Notes: generated by a model from the sequence alone, not told the origin. Counted from the first letter of the stretch, positions 1 through 10,590 are shown. The stretch is DNA of 64,000 nt from an uncultured Roseovarius sp. (GCA_947503145.1 CANNCP010000002.1:124001-188000); one strand, 5' to 3'. Numbers and translations are program-made.

Positions 1-1303
1 CTGCCGCCTCTTGGGCCAGTTCCAATATCTTGGGGAAATCACCCGCATCGTATTGCATCAATACAGGTGTCTGGTGCGGGAACTCGTGGATGAAGTTGCG
101 CCGTCGCAGCTCTGCCGGATCCATGTCCATCTCGCGCGCGGCACTCTCCATCATCCGTTCGACCAGATATGTGGCCTCGGGCCGGCCCGCGCCGCGGTAA
201 GCGTCCACCGGCGCGGTGTTGGTGTAGATGGCGCGCACGTTGCAATGGATATTCTGGATATCGTACTGCCCCGACATCAGCGGCGCATATAGATACGTCG
301 GCACCGAACTGGAAAAGAGCGACATATAGGCACCGAGATTGGCGATCGTGTCGACCTTGAAGCCAGTGATCTTGCCGTCCTTGTCAAAGCCCATCTGCGC
401 ATGGGTCACGTGATCGCGGCCATGCGCATCTGTCAGGAATGCTTCGGAACGGTCAGACGTCCACTTGACCGAGCGATTGGTTTTCATCGACGCCCAGAGG
501 CAGGTGATCTCTTCGGGGTAGATATAGATCTTGGCCCCGAAACCGCCGCCCACATCGGGCGCGATCACCCGCAACTTATGCTCTGGTGCCACGTTGTAGA
601 ACGCGGACAGTACCAGACGTGCCACATGCGGGTTCTGCGACGTGGTGTAGAGTGTATAATGCTCTTCGGCGTCGTCATAGGTGGCGATGGCCGCGCGCGG
701 CTCCATCGGGTTGGGCGACAGCCGGTTGTTGGTGATGTCGAGCGTGGTAACATGCGCGGCCGCCTTCAGGCCTGCGTCGGTAGCCGCTTCGTCGCCCAAC
801 TCCCAATCGTAAATCTGGTTGCCGGGTGCATTGTCGTGGATCTGCACCGCGCCGTCCTTCATCGCGTCCGCCACATGCGCGACAACGGGCAGTTCTTCGT
901 AATCGACCTCCACCGCCTCGGCGGCGATGCGGGCCTGCGATTGCGTTTCTGCAATGACGACGGCCACCGCGTCGCCCACATAGCGGACCTTTTCGGTGGC
1001 CAGCGCGGACCATGCACCCATGTTCATCGGGCTGCCATCCTTCGATGTGATTGCCCAGCCGCAGATGATGTTGCCGATACCGTCGCCGGTCAGCTGATGA
1101 CCGTCCAGCACGTCGATGACGCCCTCCATCGCGCGCGCAGCCGCAGCGTCGATGCTCTTGACCCTTGCATGGGCGTGTGGGCTGCGGACAAAGGCCGCAT
1201 AGGCCTGATTGTCCATCCGGTGATCGTCGGTATAGCGGCCCTTGCCAGTGGTGAACCGCTTGTCTTCCTTGCGCTTGACGCTCTTGCCAATTCCAGAACT
1301 CAT
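1..1303 (-). CDS. CoxL-like molybdopterin-binding subunit of a xanthine dehydrogenase/CO dehydrogenase family enzyme (partial, 3' end outside)
   Basis: The N-terminal ~434 residues of a large molybdenum hydroxylase subunit are visible; the gene runs off the left edge. The start ATG at 1303 follows GGGAGGAA. Family motifs include DVGGGFGAK and, at 182-202, AYRGAGR. By family knowledge AYRGAGR is the form II (CoxL-like) active-site loop; true aerobic CO dehydrogenase has AYRCSFR. The real substrate is therefore probably an unknown aldehyde, purine or other compound rather than CO. It follows the CoxS-like gene by 22 bp in an operon coxG-coxS-coxL. No FAD (CoxM) subunit is in view, so it would have to lie further left. 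Confidence 0.9.
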   Translation of the reverse strand, partial: MSSGIGKSVKRKEDKRFTTGKGRYTDDHRMDNQAYAAFVRSPHAHARVKSIDAAAARAMEGVIDVLDGHQLTGDGIGNIICGWAITSKDGSPMNMGAWSALATEKVRYVGDAVAVVIAETQSQARIAAEAVEVDYEELPVVAHVADAMKDGAVQIHDNAPGNQIYDWELGDEAATDAGLKAAAHVTTLDITNNRLSPNPMEPRAAIATYDDAEEHYTLYTTSQNPHVARLVLSAFYNVAPEHKLRVIAPDVGGGFGAKIYIYPEEITCLWASMKTNRSVKWTSDRSEAFLTDAHGRDHVTHAQMGFDKDGKITGFKVDTIANLGAYMSLFSSSVPTYLYAPLMSGQYDIQNIHCNVRAIYTNTAPVDAYRGAGRPEATYLVERMMESAAREMDMDPAELRRRNFIHEFPHQTPVLMQYDAGDFPKILELAQEAA

Positions 1304-1325
1304 GTCATTTCCTCCCTTGCGTCAT

Positions 1326-1796
1326 TCACATCCTGGTCGCGGCGTCCTGGATGGACTTCACGATGTTGTGGTAGCCGGTGCAGCGGCAGATATTGCCTTC
1401 CAGCTCTTGACGGATTGCCTCGGGCGTCAGTTCTCGGCCCTCGGCCTTGTAGCGGGTCACCATGTCGACGCCCGCCATGATCATGCCCGGCGTGCAGAAA
1501 CCACATTGCAGCCCGTGATTGTCGTTGAACGCCACCTGCATCGGGTGCAGATCGCCATTGGCCAGCCCCTCGATGGTGGTGATCTCGGCACCCTCCAGCG
1601 ACACGGCGAGTGTTGTGCAGGCTTTGACCACCTTGCCGTTCACATGCACCACGCAGGCACCGCACTGGCTGGTATCGCAGCCGATATGCGTGCCGGTAAG
1701 GCGCAGATTCTCGCGCAGGAATTCCGAAAGCAGCGTCTCATCCGGCACCTCCCTCGCGACCGCCTTGCCGTTCACTTTCATCTTTACGTTTGTCAT
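1326..1796 (-). CDS. CoxS-like [2Fe-2S] subunit of molybdenum hydroxylase
   Basis: A 156-residue small iron-sulfur subunit that passes electrons from the molybdenum centre towards FAD. The plant-type cluster is seen as CDTSQCGAC with a later cysteine in VKACTT. The second cluster is seen as CGFCTPG and CRCTGYHN, the standard order for this family. The start at 1796 ([10 protein letters not shown]) is chosen because AGGGAGGAC precedes it; an in-frame upstream extension lacks this signal. It lies between the CoxG-like and CoxL-like genes on the same strand, so it is the electron-transfer partner of the CoxL-like protein. Confidence 0.93.
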   Translation of the reverse strand: MTNVKMKVNGKAVAREVPDETLLSEFLRENLRLTGTHIGCDTSQCGACVVHVNGKVVKACTTLAVSLEGAEITTIEGLANGDLHPMQVAFNDNHGLQCGFCTPGMIMAGVDMVTRYKAEGRELTPEAIRQELEGNICRCTGYHNIVKSIQDAATRM

Positions 1797-1856
1797 CTGG
1801 GTCCTCCCTGGATTGGCGGGTGTGTCCCGCACGCATGTATTATCGACCCGCGCACT

Positions 1857-2315
1857 TTATGCTTCTGGCGGGGCCTCATCGGTCAAATGTTGGTGAAAGT
1901 TATCAAAGAATTTCGCCGCCAGCTTCTTGGCCGTCGAACTGACCAGCCGACTGCCAAGCTGCGCCAGTTTGCCGCCCACGGTGGCATGGACATCGTAGGT
2001 CAGGACGGTCTCATCGCCGTCCTCGGTCAGATGCACGTCTGCCGCCCCCTTGGCAAAGCCTGCAACGCCGCCCTTGCCCTCGCCCTGGATGGTGTAGCTT
2101 TCGGGTGCATTGATGTTCACCAATTCGACAGCGCCGGTAAAGGTGGCCTTGACCGGGCCGATCTTCTGGACGACCTTGGCCTCCATCGTCGTGTCACCGG
2201 TTTTCTCCAACTCCTGACAGCCCGGAATGCAGGCCCTGAGGACCTCGGGATCATTCAGCGCCGCCCAGACCTCGGCCCGCGGCGCCGCGATGCGGTGTTC
2301 ACCCGTCATGTCCAT
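1857..2315 (-). CDS. CoxG family protein (SRPBCC fold)
   Basis: A 152-residue protein of the carbon monoxide dehydrogenase subunit G family, a START/SRPBCC-like fold. It begins [20 protein letters not shown] and has the family segment [12 protein letters not shown]. CoxG proteins are thought to help recruit or mature the enzyme at the membrane, but this one lacks the long membrane-anchoring C-terminus of some homologues. The start at 2315 follows AGGGGGG; a longer open frame upstream is not conserved-looking. It is first in the coxG-coxS-coxL operon, 60 bp before coxS. Confidence 0.85.
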   Translation of the reverse strand: MDMTGEHRIAAPRAEVWAALNDPEVLRACIPGCQELEKTGDTTMEAKVVQKIGPVKATFTGAVELVNINAPESYTIQGEGKGGVAGFAKGAADVHLTEDGDETVLTYDVHATVGGKLAQLGSRLVSSTAKKLAAKFFDNFHQHLTDEAPPEA

Positions 2316-2409
2316 GCGGCTGTCCCCCCTCTTGTCTTTCGCTTTTTTGATCATAGGCAGGCGCAGCCCCAAGGCAAGGGTGTTGAACTGTGATGGGCAT
2401 TTTCCCACC

Positions 2410-2445
2410 CGGAGCGAGCAGATTGGCCGGAGCGAGCAGGTTGGA
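2410..2445. repeat. Two tandem 18-bp repeats in the coxG-hutD intergenic region
   Basis: Two adjacent copies of an 18-bp unit, CGGAGCGAGCAGATTGGC at 2410-2427 and CGGAGCGAGCAGGTTGGA at 2428-2445, differ at two positions. They lie between the divergent coxG and hutD starts, 95 bp upstream of the coxG start codon. They could be a double regulator site. Just beyond, 2467-2476 and 2491-2500 form a 10-bp inverted repeat with one mismatch. Confidence 0.6.
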
Positions 2446-2559
2446 GGGCAAAGCTGGACACGGCGGGGGCCGCCCGTCATTGATCAAAGGCGGACGGCCC
2501 ATGATACGGCACACGCCCTGCAAACGCCCTTTGTCACCTGCGAATGAAAGACCGACCCG

Positions 2560-3147
2560 ATGGAAATCCTGCGCCGCACCGATCTGACCGACATACCGTG
2601 GAAGAACGGTGGCGGCGTGACCCGCGAGATCGCCACCGCGACACTTGGCGCCCGGACGGTCTGGCGAATCAGCCGGGCGGATGTGGCACGGGACGGCGCA
2701 TTCTCTGATTTCTCGGGGATGGTGCGTGTTCTCACCGTTGTGTCAGGTGGCAGCGTCGATCTGGAACATGACAGCGGCGTTCTGACAGCATCGCTTTGGC
2801 AGCCGCTGCGCTTTGACGGGGCGCTCAGGGTCTTTGCCCGGCTGAAGGACGGCCCATTGACCGACCTCAACCTGATGTTCGATCCGGCGCTCTGCACAGG
2901 CGAGGTGTTCGTGCATGCGGGACCGTCACAAGCCGCCCCCGTGCCATCCCGATCGGGCATGACCGCGTTTCACGGGTTGGCGGGCACGCCCCATATCGGT
3001 GGCGTGTCACTGCCCCCCGGCGACACCGCGTTTGCGGGCGACAGCGGCGCGACGCCAGCCCTGAAGGACGGCGATGCCATGCTGGAAATCCGCATCGGGT
3101 ATCTGGGTCAGAGCGACGCCATCAAGCTGGCCATCGCCGCGCGGTAA
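2560..3147 (+). CDS. hutD: HutD family protein of histidine utilisation
   Basis: A 195-residue cupin-like HutD protein. The N-terminal signature PWKNGGGVTREIA and the following WRISRADVARDGAFSDF segment are characteristic. In Pseudomonas, HutD is thought to limit the level of the hut pathway rather than catalyse a step; that role is inferred here. The ribosome site is weak (GAATGAAAG). The gene converges on hutF: its last 40 bases (3108-3147) are also the end of the hutF coding sequence on the other strand. Confidence 0.92.
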   Translation: MEILRRTDLTDIPWKNGGGVTREIATATLGARTVWRISRADVARDGAFSDFSGMVRVLTVVSGGSVDLEHDSGVLTASLWQPLRFDGALRVFARLKDGPLTDLNLMFDPALCTGEVFVHAGPSQAAPVPSRSGMTAFHGLAGTPHIGGVSLPPGDTAFAGDSGATPALKDGDAMLEIRIGYLGQSDAIKLAIAAR

Positions 3148-4466
3148 TCGGCAACGATCCGGTCGCGCGCGATATGCCGCCCCTCGTGGACGGCATGCCG
3201 CCCCGCCGACCACAGATCGGTCACGACAGTGTCGCTGGCGGCAAAGGCCAAACCGTCCAGCAACTGATCTGCTCGCAAGGCGCACAGCGCCGGATCAGTG
3301 CTGTCGATCGCCACCAGATCAGCAAGCTGCCCCACCGCGATTTGCCCGGCGCCACGGCCCAGCGCCTGCGCCCCGCCGCGCGCTGCACCTGCATAGAGCG
3401 TCTCGCCCACCGAGCCTTCGCCAACGACCATCACATTGCGGGCGATGTCGCGCAGGCGCTGTGAATATTCCAGCGTGCGCAACTCCTCGGTCAACGAAAT
3501 CCGCACGTTCGAATCCGACCCCAGCCCGAACCGGCCCCCGGCATTCAGGTAGGCGGGACCGTTGAAAGGGCCATCGCCCAGATTGGCCTCGGTGATCGGG
3601 CACAGCCCGGCAACGGCACCAGATCGCGCCATATCCCGGGTTTCCGCATCGGTCATGTGGGTGGCGTGGATCAGGCACCAATCGGCACCTACGGGCGCGT
3701 TGTCCAGCAGCCATTCGACCGGGCGAGCACCCAGCCAGGTCTGGATATCCTCGACCTCCCTGGGTTGCTCGGCGATATGGATGTGGACCGGCCCGGCGTC
3801 ATGCGCGGCCAGCACCGCGCGCAGATCGTCGGGCGATGTAGCACGCAGCGAATGCGGCGCGATGCCGACGCGGCAATCGGCGGGCAGTTGCGCCACCGCA
3901 GCGCGGGCCCGCGCCACCAGATCGGCAAAGCGGTCGACAGAATTGCCGAACCGCGCCTGCCCCGGCTGGAGCGTCGCCTGCCCCGCGCCGCCATAGGTAT
4001 AAAGGACCGGCAGATGGGTCAGCCCGATCTCGGACCGGGCGGCGGCGGCGGCGATGCGCGCCGACAGCTCGCCCGGATCGTCATAGGGCGCGCCGCCGGG
4101 TTGGTGGTGCAGATAATGGAACTCACCGACGCTGGCATATCCGGCCTCCTGCATCTCCAGAAACACGAGGGCCGCAATCGCCTCGATCTGATCAGGCGTC
4201 AGCGTCTCGGTAAAGCGGTACATCAGGTCACGCCATGTCCAGAAGCTGTCCTTGCCCGCCATACGGTATTCGGTCATGCCCGCCATCGCGCGCTGAAAGC
4301 TGTGGCTGTGCAGGTTGGCCAGCGCAGGCAGCAGGGTATCCACGGATGTATCGCCCGGCTGCACGGTCTGGCCCGTGTCGATGCGCGCGACCTTGCCGCC
4401 CTCCACGGTCAGGCGTACATTGTCGGCCCATCCCGACGATAGAAATGCGCGTTTTGCAAAGATCAT
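3108..4466 (-). CDS. hutF: Formimidoylglutamate deiminase HutF
   Basis: A 452-residue amidohydrolase that deaminates N-formimino-L-glutamate to N-formyl-L-glutamate and ammonia. The metal ligands are visible in NLHSHSFQRA (His53 and His55), in a later HIHIAEQ and in GLGSDSN. The start at 4466 (MIFAKRAFLS) fits family length; upstream in-frame codons lie in the hut operator. HutF together with HutG defines the five-step formylglutamate branch of histidine breakdown. It is divergent from hutI with an 87-bp shared promoter region, and its 3' end overlaps hutD by 40 bp. Confidence 0.95.
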   Translation of the reverse strand: MIFAKRAFLSSGWADNVRLTVEGGKVARIDTGQTVQPGDTSVDTLLPALANLHSHSFQRAMAGMTEYRMAGKDSFWTWRDLMYRFTETLTPDQIEAIAALVFLEMQEAGYASVGEFHYLHHQPGGAPYDDPGELSARIAAAAARSEIGLTHLPVLYTYGGAGQATLQPGQARFGNSVDRFADLVARARAAVAQLPADCRVGIAPHSLRATSPDDLRAVLAAHDAGPVHIHIAEQPREVEDIQTWLGARPVEWLLDNAPVGADWCLIHATHMTDAETRDMARSGAVAGLCPITEANLGDGPFNGPAYLNAGGRFGLGSDSNVRISLTEELRTLEYSQRLRDIARNVMVVGEGSVGETLYAGAARGGAQALGRGAGQIAVGQLADLVAIDSTDPALCALRADQLLDGLAFAASDTVVTDLWSAGRHAVHEGRHIARDRIVADYRAAMASLMASL

Positions 4467-4486
4467 CCTGGAGCCTTTCGTATTTT

Positions 4487-4500
4487 TATGTATAGACATA
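4487..4500. promoter_or_regulatory. Candidate HutC operator between hutF and hutI
   Basis: TATGTATAGACATA is an inverted repeat (TATGT, 4-bp gap, ACATA) in the divergent hutF/hutI promoter region. GntR/HutC regulators bind short AT-rich palindromes of this form. The octamer ATGTATAG recurs upstream of hutC at 10594-10601, consistent with one regulator for both promoters. Confidence 0.6.
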
Positions 4501-4553
4501 TCGCACATTAAACCGTACCAGAAAAGAGAAATCGACACAGCCGGAGACACGCA

Positions 4554-5765
4554 ATGACTGACAATAGCCAAGTTCTGATTGATCTGTCCGTGGCGACAAT
4601 GGACACGTCAGACACGCCCTACGGCCTGATCGAAGACGCCGCGATCGCGGTGATTGACGGCAGGATAGCATGGGTCGGCCCCAAGGCCGAGCTGCCGCAA
4701 GAACACGCCGCGCTGGCGCAGACTTCTCTGGGCGGGCGGATGGTGACGCCGGGCCTGATCGACTGCCACACCCATATCGTGCATGGTGGCGACCGCGCGG
4801 CAGAGTTCGAGATGCGCCTGAAAGGTGCCAGCTATGAAGAGGTGGCACGCGCAGGCGGCGGCATCGTATCCACCGTGACGGCCACCCGCGCGGCCAGCGA
4901 GGACGCGCTGATTGCCAGCGCCCTGCCCCGTGTCGACGCGATGCTGGCCGAGGGCACCTGCATGCTGGAGATCAAATCGGGCTATGGGCTGGACCAGGAG
5001 ACAGAGCTGCGCATGCTGCGCGCGGCACGCGCAATCTCGCGGCATCGCCCGGTGCGGGTCACCACCAGCTTTCTGGGGGCGCATGCCGTGCCAGCAGGGT
5101 TCAGCGGCAAGGCCGACACCTATATAGATGACGTTTGCATCCCCGCCCTGCGCGCCGCTCATGCCGAAGGGTTGGTGGACGCGGTGGACGGGTTCTGCGA
5201 AGGTATCGCGTTCCTGCCCGACCAGATCGCCCGCGTCTTTGACGTGGCGGCAGAGTTGGGCCTTCCGGTAAAACTGCACGCCGAACAACTGTCAAATCTG
5301 GGTGGCGCGGAACTGGCGGCCAGCTATGGCGCGATGTCGGCGGATCATATCGAATATCTCGACGAGGCCGGCGTGGCCGCGATGGCTGCGGCGGGCACGG
5401 TCGGTGTCGTGCTGCCGGGTGCCTTCTACACGCTGCGCGAAACGCAGATGCCCCCCATCGCCGCATTGCGCAAACATGGCGTGCCGATGGCGCTGGCGAC
5501 TGACTGCAACCCCGGATCGTCGCCGATGACCTCGCTGCTGCTGACCATGAATATGGCCTGCACCCTGTTCCGCATGACCCCCGAAGAGGCGCTGGCCGGT
5601 GTTACCCGCCACGCCGCCGCCGCCCTGCGGCTGGACGATTGCGGGCGCGTCGCGCAGGGTCTGCGTGCCGATCTGGCGGTGTGGGACGTGGCGCATCCGG
5701 CCGAACTGGCGTATCGCATCGGCTTTAACCCTCTTCATTCGCGCATCTTCGGAGGCCAGTCATGA
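4554..5765 (+). CDS. hutI: Imidazolonepropionase HutI
   Basis: A 403-residue amidohydrolase converting 4-imidazolone-5-propanoate to N-formimino-L-glutamate. The metal-binding [10 protein letters not shown] gives His72 and His74. Other family motifs are [28 protein letters not shown] and [10 protein letters not shown], and length matches the family. It is the first gene of the plus-strand hutI-hutH-hutG-hutU unit. Its stop overlaps the hutH start as ATGA, so translation is probably coupled. Confidence 0.97.
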   Translation: MTDNSQVLIDLSVATMDTSDTPYGLIEDAAIAVIDGRIAWVGPKAELPQEHAALAQTSLGGRMVTPGLIDCHTHIVHGGDRAAEFEMRLKGASYEEVARAGGGIVSTVTATRAASEDALIASALPRVDAMLAEGTCMLEIKSGYGLDQETELRMLRAARAISRHRPVRVTTSFLGAHAVPAGFSGKADTYIDDVCIPALRAAHAEGLVDAVDGFCEGIAFLPDQIARVFDVAAELGLPVKLHAEQLSNLGGAELAASYGAMSADHIEYLDEAGVAAMAAAGTVGVVLPGAFYTLRETQMPPIAALRKHGVPMALATDCNPGSSPMTSLLLTMNMACTLFRMTPEEALAGVTRHAAAALRLDDCGRVAQGLRADLAVWDVAHPAELAYRIGFNPLHSRIFGGQS

Positions 5766-7300
5766 CCACACTCACCCTCACCCCCGGTGCCGTGACGCTG
5801 GCCGATCTGGCGCAGATCTACTGGGACGAGGCGTCAGTGCGCCTCGATCCGTCCTGCCATGCCGCGATCCGGCTGGCGCATGATCGCATCGCAAAGGCCG
5901 TGGCTGGCACAGATGCCGTCTACGGTGTGAACACCGGTTTCGGCAAGCTGGCCAGCGTCAAGATCGCATCCGAAGATACCGCCGCATTGCAGCGCAACCT
6001 GATCCTGTCGCATTGCTGCGGCGTCGGTCCGGCGATCCCGCGCCGCCACGCGCGGCTGCTGATGGCGCTGAAACTGCTCAGCCTCGGGCGCGGCGCGTCG
6101 GGTGTGCGGCTGGAGCTGGTGCATCTGCTGGAAGGGATGCTGGCGCAGGGCGTGACGCCTGTCATCCCGGCCCAGGGCTCTGTCGGCGCCTCGGGCGATC
6201 TGGCCCCGCTGGCGCATATGGCCGCCGTGATGATGGGCCATGCCGAGGCTGAATTCGGCGGGCAGGTGATGTCGGGGGCTGACGCGCTGGCGGCGGCTGG
6301 CCTGACGCCGGTGGAACTGGGCCCCAAGGAAGGTCTGGCACTGATCAACGGCACGCAGTTCTCGACCGCCTTCGCGCTGGCGGGGCTGTTTGGTGCATGG
6401 CGGGCTGCCCATTCAGCACTGATCACATCGGCCCTGTCCACGGACGCGATCATGGGATCGACAGCCCCGCTACAGCCCGAAATCCACACGCTGCGCGGCC
6501 ATGCAGGCCAGATCGAGGCGGCGACCACGATGCGCGCCCTGCTGGACGGCTCGGAGATCCGCGAAAGCCATGTCACTGGCGACGCGCGCGTGCAGGACCC
6601 CTATTGCATCCGCTGTCAGCCGCAAGTGACAGGGGCCGCGATGGACGTGCTGCGCATGGCCGCCCGCACACTGGAGATCGAGGCGAACGCCGCCACGGAC
6701 AACCCGCTGGTGCTGGTGGGGGCCGATCTGATCGTTTCGGGCGGGAACTTCCACGCCGAGCCGGTGGGCTTTGCCGCCGACATGATCGCGCTGGCCATTG
6801 CCGAAATCGGCGCCATCGCCCAGCGCCGTGTCGCGCTGATCGTCGATCCGGTGCTCAGCTTCAACCTGCCGCCGTTCCTCACGCCCAATCCGGGCCTCAA
6901 CAGCGGCTACATGATCGCCGAAGTCACCACCGCCGCGTTGATGAGTGAGAACAAGCATCAGGCCACCCCCTGCGTCACCGACAGCACGCCAACCTCCGCC
7001 AATCAGGAGGATCATGTCAGCATGGCAGCACATGGCGCGCGCCGTCTGGGGCAGATGGTCGAGAACCTGGAACGCATCCTGGGGGTCGAGCTGCTGTGTG
7101 CCGCGCAGGGCATCGAATTCCGCGCGCCGCTGACGACCAGCGCCACGTTGCAGCGCGTCGTGGCACGCGTCCGCGAGGATGTAGCGACACTGGGCGAAGA
7201 CCGCTATCTGGCACCCGATCTGGAACGCGCCGCAACAATCATCGCCAGCGGCGAGGTCGTGACCGCCGCCGCCCTCACAATGCCGGAGATAACACCATGA
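5762..7300 (+). CDS. hutH: Histidine ammonia-lyase HutH
   Basis: A 512-residue lyase that removes ammonia from L-histidine to give urocanate, the entry step of the pathway. The tripeptide that cyclises to the MIO cofactor is present as Ala143-Ser144-Gly145 within [24 protein letters not shown] near residue 55 supplies the active-site tyrosine loop. It overlaps hutI (ATGA at 5762) and hutG (ATGA at 7297), so the four genes are tightly packed. Confidence 0.97.
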   Translation: MTTLTLTPGAVTLADLAQIYWDEASVRLDPSCHAAIRLAHDRIAKAVAGTDAVYGVNTGFGKLASVKIASEDTAALQRNLILSHCCGVGPAIPRRHARLLMALKLLSLGRGASGVRLELVHLLEGMLAQGVTPVIPAQGSVGASGDLAPLAHMAAVMMGHAEAEFGGQVMSGADALAAAGLTPVELGPKEGLALINGTQFSTAFALAGLFGAWRAAHSALITSALSTDAIMGSTAPLQPEIHTLRGHAGQIEAATTMRALLDGSEIRESHVTGDARVQDPYCIRCQPQVTGAAMDVLRMAARTLEIEANAATDNPLVLVGADLIVSGGNFHAEPVGFAADMIALAIAEIGAIAQRRVALIVDPVLSFNLPPFLTPNPGLNSGYMIAEVTTAALMSENKHQATPCVTDSTPTSANQEDHVSMAAHGARRLGQMVENLERILGVELLCAAQGIEFRAPLTTSATLQRVVARVREDVATLGEDRYLAPDLERAATIIASGEVVTAAALTMPEITP

Positions 7301-8097
7301 ATGCCGTTGAAATCCATCAGGGCGACAGCCCCATCGTCCTCGGCCTGCCGCACACCGGAACGCATATTCCCGACGTGGTCGCCGCAAAGCTCAATGCGCG
7401 CGGCAAGGGGCTGGACGATACTGATTGGCATATCGAGACGCTTTATGAGGGCCTGTTGCCGGGTGCAACGACCGTGCGCGCAGCGTTCCACCGCTATGTC
7501 ATCGACGTCAATCGCGACCCTTCGGGCGCGTCGCTCTACCCTGGGCAGAACACCACCGGGCTGGTGCCGCTCACGGATTTCGACGGCAATGACATCTGGG
7601 ACAGACCGCCCAGCGACGACGAAGTGGAAGAACGACGCCTGACCTTTCACGTGCCCTACCATGCTGCGCTGGAGGCCGAACTGGCCCGCGTCCGCGACAT
7701 TCACGGCGTGGCGATCTTGTATGATTGCCACTCGATCCGGTCACTTATCCCCTTTCTCTTTGACGGAAAATTACCCGATTTCAATATTGGCACCGATATG
7801 GGCACAACCTGCGATCCGGCCATCGAGGCTGCTGTTGCAGACATCTGCGCTGGCGTGGATGGCTATACCTCTGTGATCAACGGACGGTTCAAGGGCGGAT
7901 GGACGACCCGCCGCTACGGTCAGCCCGGCACCGGCATCCACGCGATCCAGATGGAGCTGGCGCAATCGACATACCTGACCGACGAGGCCACACCCTGGGC
8001 CTATGACGAAGCCAAGGCCGCGCGCCTGCGGCCAATCCTGCAACAAATCCTGACGAAACTGGCCGATCTGGCCCCGACCCTTGGAGGCAAAACATGA
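7297..8097 (+). CDS. hutG: N-formylglutamate deformylase HutG
   Basis: A 266-residue N-formylglutamate amidohydrolase that releases formate and L-glutamate, the last step of the branch started by HutF. Family motifs are [10 protein letters not shown] near the N-terminus, the metal-site [10 protein letters not shown] and YDCHSIRS. The start at 7297 is fixed by its ATGA overlap with the hutH stop; a longer in-frame extension from 7096 only reads through hutH. It overlaps hutU at 8094, again as ATGA. Confidence 0.94.
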   Translation: MNAVEIHQGDSPIVLGLPHTGTHIPDVVAAKLNARGKGLDDTDWHIETLYEGLLPGATTVRAAFHRYVIDVNRDPSGASLYPGQNTTGLVPLTDFDGNDIWDRPPSDDEVEERRLTFHVPYHAALEAELARVRDIHGVAILYDCHSIRSLIPFLFDGKLPDFNIGTDMGTTCDPAIEAAVADICAGVDGYTSVINGRFKGGWTTRRYGQPGTGIHAIQMELAQSTYLTDEATPWAYDEAKAARLRPILQQILTKLADLAPTLGGKT

Positions 8098-9761
8098 GCG
8101 ATCCGCGCAAGAACACCCGCGACATCTATCCCGCGACGGGGTCCGAGATCACAGCCAAGAGCTGGCTCACCGAGGCACCAATGCGGATGTTGATGAACAA
8201 CCTGCACCCGGACGTGGCCGAGAATCCCCACGAACTGGTCGTCTATGGCGGCATCGGGCGCGCTGCGCGCACATGGGCCGACTTTGACAAGATCGTGGCC
8301 AGCCTGAAGGACCTCGAAGAGGACCAGACGCTGCTGGTGCAATCGGGCAAGCCCGTGGGTGTATTCCAGACCCACAAGGACGCACCCCGCGTGCTGATCG
8401 CCAACTCCAATCTGGTGCCACATTGGGCAAATTGGGACCATTTCAACGTGTTGGACAAGAAGGGTCTGGCGATGTACGGCCAGATGACCGCCGGATCGTG
8501 GATCTACATTGGTTCTCAAGGTATTGTGCAAGGCACCTACGAGACATTCGTCGAGGCTGGCCGCCAGCATTACAACGGCGACCTGACCGGCAAGTGGATC
8601 CTGACGGGCGGTCTGGGCGGCATGGGCGGCGCACAACCGCTGGCCGCCGTGATGGCCGGTGCGTGCTGTCTGGCGGTCGAATGCAACCCCGACAGCATCG
8701 ACTTTCGCCTGCGCACGAAATACGTCGATGAAAAGACCGAAAGCCTTGATGAGGCGCTGGCAATGATCGACCGCTGGACCAAGGCGGGCGAGGCAAAGTC
8801 AGTCGCGTTGCTGGGCAACGCTGCCGATGTCTTTCCCGAACTGGTCAGGCGCGGCGTGCGCCCTGACATCGTGACCGATCAGACTTCGGCGCACGATCCG
8901 GTCAACGGCTATCTGCCACAAGGCTGGACGATGGGCGAATGGCGCGAAAAGCGTGAAAGCGATCCCAAAGCAGTGGAAAAGGCCGCACGCGCATCGATGA
9001 AGGTACAGGTCAAGGCGATGGTGGATTTCCACGCGGCCGGCATCCCCACGGTGGATTATGGCAACAACATCCGTCAGATGGCGCTGGAAGAGGGGCTGAC
9101 CAACGCATTCGATTTCCCCGGTTTCGTGCCGGCCTATATCCGCCCGCTGTTCTGCCGGGGCATCGGCCCGTTTCGCTGGGCCGCCCTGTCAGGCGATCCC
9201 GAGGATATCTACAAGACAGACGCCAAGGTGAAGGAAATCCTGGCCGATGACAGCCACTTGCATAACTGGTTGGACATGGCGCGCGAGCGGATCAGCTTTC
9301 AGGGTCTGCCCGCCCGCATCTGCTGGGTCGGTCTGGGGGTGCGTGACAAGCTGGGCCTCGCATTCAACGAGATGGTCCGCACCGGCGAGCTGTCCGCACC
9401 GATCGTGATCGGTCGTGACCATCTCGACAGTGGTTCTGTTGCCTCGCCCAACCGCGAAACCGAGGCGATGAAGGACGGCTCGGACGCGGTCAGCGACTGG
9501 CCGCTGCTGAATGCGCTGCTGAATACCGCGTCGGGGGCCACATGGGTATCGCTGCATCACGGTGGCGGCGTCGGCATGGGATTCAGTCAGCATTCCGGCA
9601 TGGTGATCTGCTGTGACGGGACCGAGGACGCCGACCGCCGCATCGCACGCGTGCTGTGGAACGATCCGGCCACCGGCGTCATGCGCCACGCGGATGCGGG
9701 CTATGACATCGCGCTGGACTGTGCGCGCGAAAACGGGCTGAATCTGCCCGGCATCCTGTAA
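8094..9761 (+). CDS. hutU: Urocanate hydratase HutU
   Basis: A 555-residue urocanase that adds water to urocanate to form imidazolone propanoate, using tightly bound NAD+. The nucleotide-binding glycine loop [14 protein letters not shown] lies near residues 170-183. The catalytic cysteine falls at residue 410 in [11 protein letters not shown], the same number as in the Pseudomonas enzyme. It is the last gene of the hutIHGU unit and is followed by a strong hairpin terminator. Confidence 0.97.
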   Translation: MSDPRKNTRDIYPATGSEITAKSWLTEAPMRMLMNNLHPDVAENPHELVVYGGIGRAARTWADFDKIVASLKDLEEDQTLLVQSGKPVGVFQTHKDAPRVLIANSNLVPHWANWDHFNVLDKKGLAMYGQMTAGSWIYIGSQGIVQGTYETFVEAGRQHYNGDLTGKWILTGGLGGMGGAQPLAAVMAGACCLAVECNPDSIDFRLRTKYVDEKTESLDEALAMIDRWTKAGEAKSVALLGNAADVFPELVRRGVRPDIVTDQTSAHDPVNGYLPQGWTMGEWREKRESDPKAVEKAARASMKVQVKAMVDFHAAGIPTVDYGNNIRQMALEEGLTNAFDFPGFVPAYIRPLFCRGIGPFRWAALSGDPEDIYKTDAKVKEILADDSHLHNWLDMARERISFQGLPARICWVGLGVRDKLGLAFNEMVRTGELSAPIVIGRDHLDSGSVASPNRETEAMKDGSDAVSDWPLLNALLNTASGATWVSLHHGGGVGMGFSQHSGMVICCDGTEDADRRIARVLWNDPATGVMRHADAGYDIALDCARENGLNLPGIL

Positions 9762-9773
9762 AATTACCACTTG

Positions 9774-9805
9774 CGCCGCTATCCATGCCGGATAGCGGCG
9801 TTTTT
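9774..9805. terminator. Rho-independent terminator between hutU and hutC
   Basis: A perfect 11-bp stem (9774-9784 with 9790-9800, CGCCGCTATCC and its complement) closes a 5-nt loop and is followed by TTTTT on the plus strand. It lies between the convergent hutU and hutC genes and should end the hutIHGU transcript. Confidence 0.92.
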
Positions 9806-9850
9806 CACACCCTAAAGCGCCCGGATGCGCCGACCGCCGTGCGAAATGCC

Positions 9851-10540
9851 TCAGTACCGCGTGGTCAGGCGATGGCCGGGCTGATAGCTAAGCCGGACAT
9901 AGGTCAGGGCTTGCCCCTCCCACCATGTCAGACGCTCGACTGCGAAAACCGCAGCGCCGACACCGCAGCCAAGGTGGGCCGACAGGCTCTTGTCCGCCAG
10001 CGCCGCAGACAGGCTGATTTCCGCATCCGAGAACGGGATCGTCGAAACCAGCCATTCATTCGGCCCGACCTCCCGGAAGTCCGCGGTTTCCGCCTGTGGC
10101 AGCGCGGCCAGATTGATCCAGCGATCCTCGTGCTGATAGGGGGCGCCATCGGCATAATGCATGCAGACCAGATGCAGCGCCCGGCCCCCTGCATCCAGCT
10201 TGAGCCGAGCGCGCAGCCAATCGGGCACATCCTCGACCGTCTGACTGACCAGCGAATAGCGGTAGGCGGCACCCTTTTCCTCGATTTCGCACCGAACGAT
10301 GGGAATGTCGAAACGCGCCTGCCGCAGAGGCGCCATGCGCACGCGGGTCCCCGCCTTGCGCCGCCGTTCAACGATCCCGTCATCGGCAAGCTCGCGCATC
10401 GCCCGGTTCACCGTGGCGCGCGCGCAACCGTAGGTCTCGGCCAGTTCGACCTCGTTCGGCATCAGGCTGCCCGGTCCCCATTCGCCCTTGGTAATCTTTG
10501 ACAGGATGTCCGATTTCACATCCCGGTAGGTCGATTTCAT
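9851..10540 (-). CDS. hutC: GntR/HutC family repressor of histidine utilisation
   Basis: A 229-residue regulator. Residues ~8-70 are a GntR winged helix (MPNEVELAETYGCARATVNRAM), and the rest is a UTRA ligand-binding domain. HutC repressors respond to urocanate; that specificity is inferred from location next to the hut operon. The start at 10540 (MKSTYRDVK) follows GAAGG; an upstream in-frame ATG at 10576 would add 12 residues. It converges on hutU. The operator-like octamer in its own promoter suggests autoregulation. Confidence 0.93.
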   Translation of the reverse strand: MKSTYRDVKSDILSKITKGEWGPGSLMPNEVELAETYGCARATVNRAMRELADDGIVERRRKAGTRVRMAPLRQARFDIPIVRCEIEEKGAAYRYSLVSQTVEDVPDWLRARLKLDAGGRALHLVCMHYADGAPYQHEDRWINLAALPQAETADFREVGPNEWLVSTIPFSDAEISLSAALADKSLSAHLGCGVGAAVFAVERLTWWEGQALTYVRLSYQPGHRLTTRY

Positions 10541-10590
10541 GCCGTTGTGCCCTTCGTCATGATTAAACTTGAGCATAAAGCCATTTACAC

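Noticed and set aside
1..1303. True aerobic carbon monoxide dehydrogenase large subunit
   Set aside because: The active-site loop is AYRGAGR, not the AYRCSFR of form I CoxL.
401..1480. A 359-codon open frame on the plus strand
   Set aside because: It is antisense to the CoxL- and CoxS-like genes, has no family features and reflects high-GC third-position bias.
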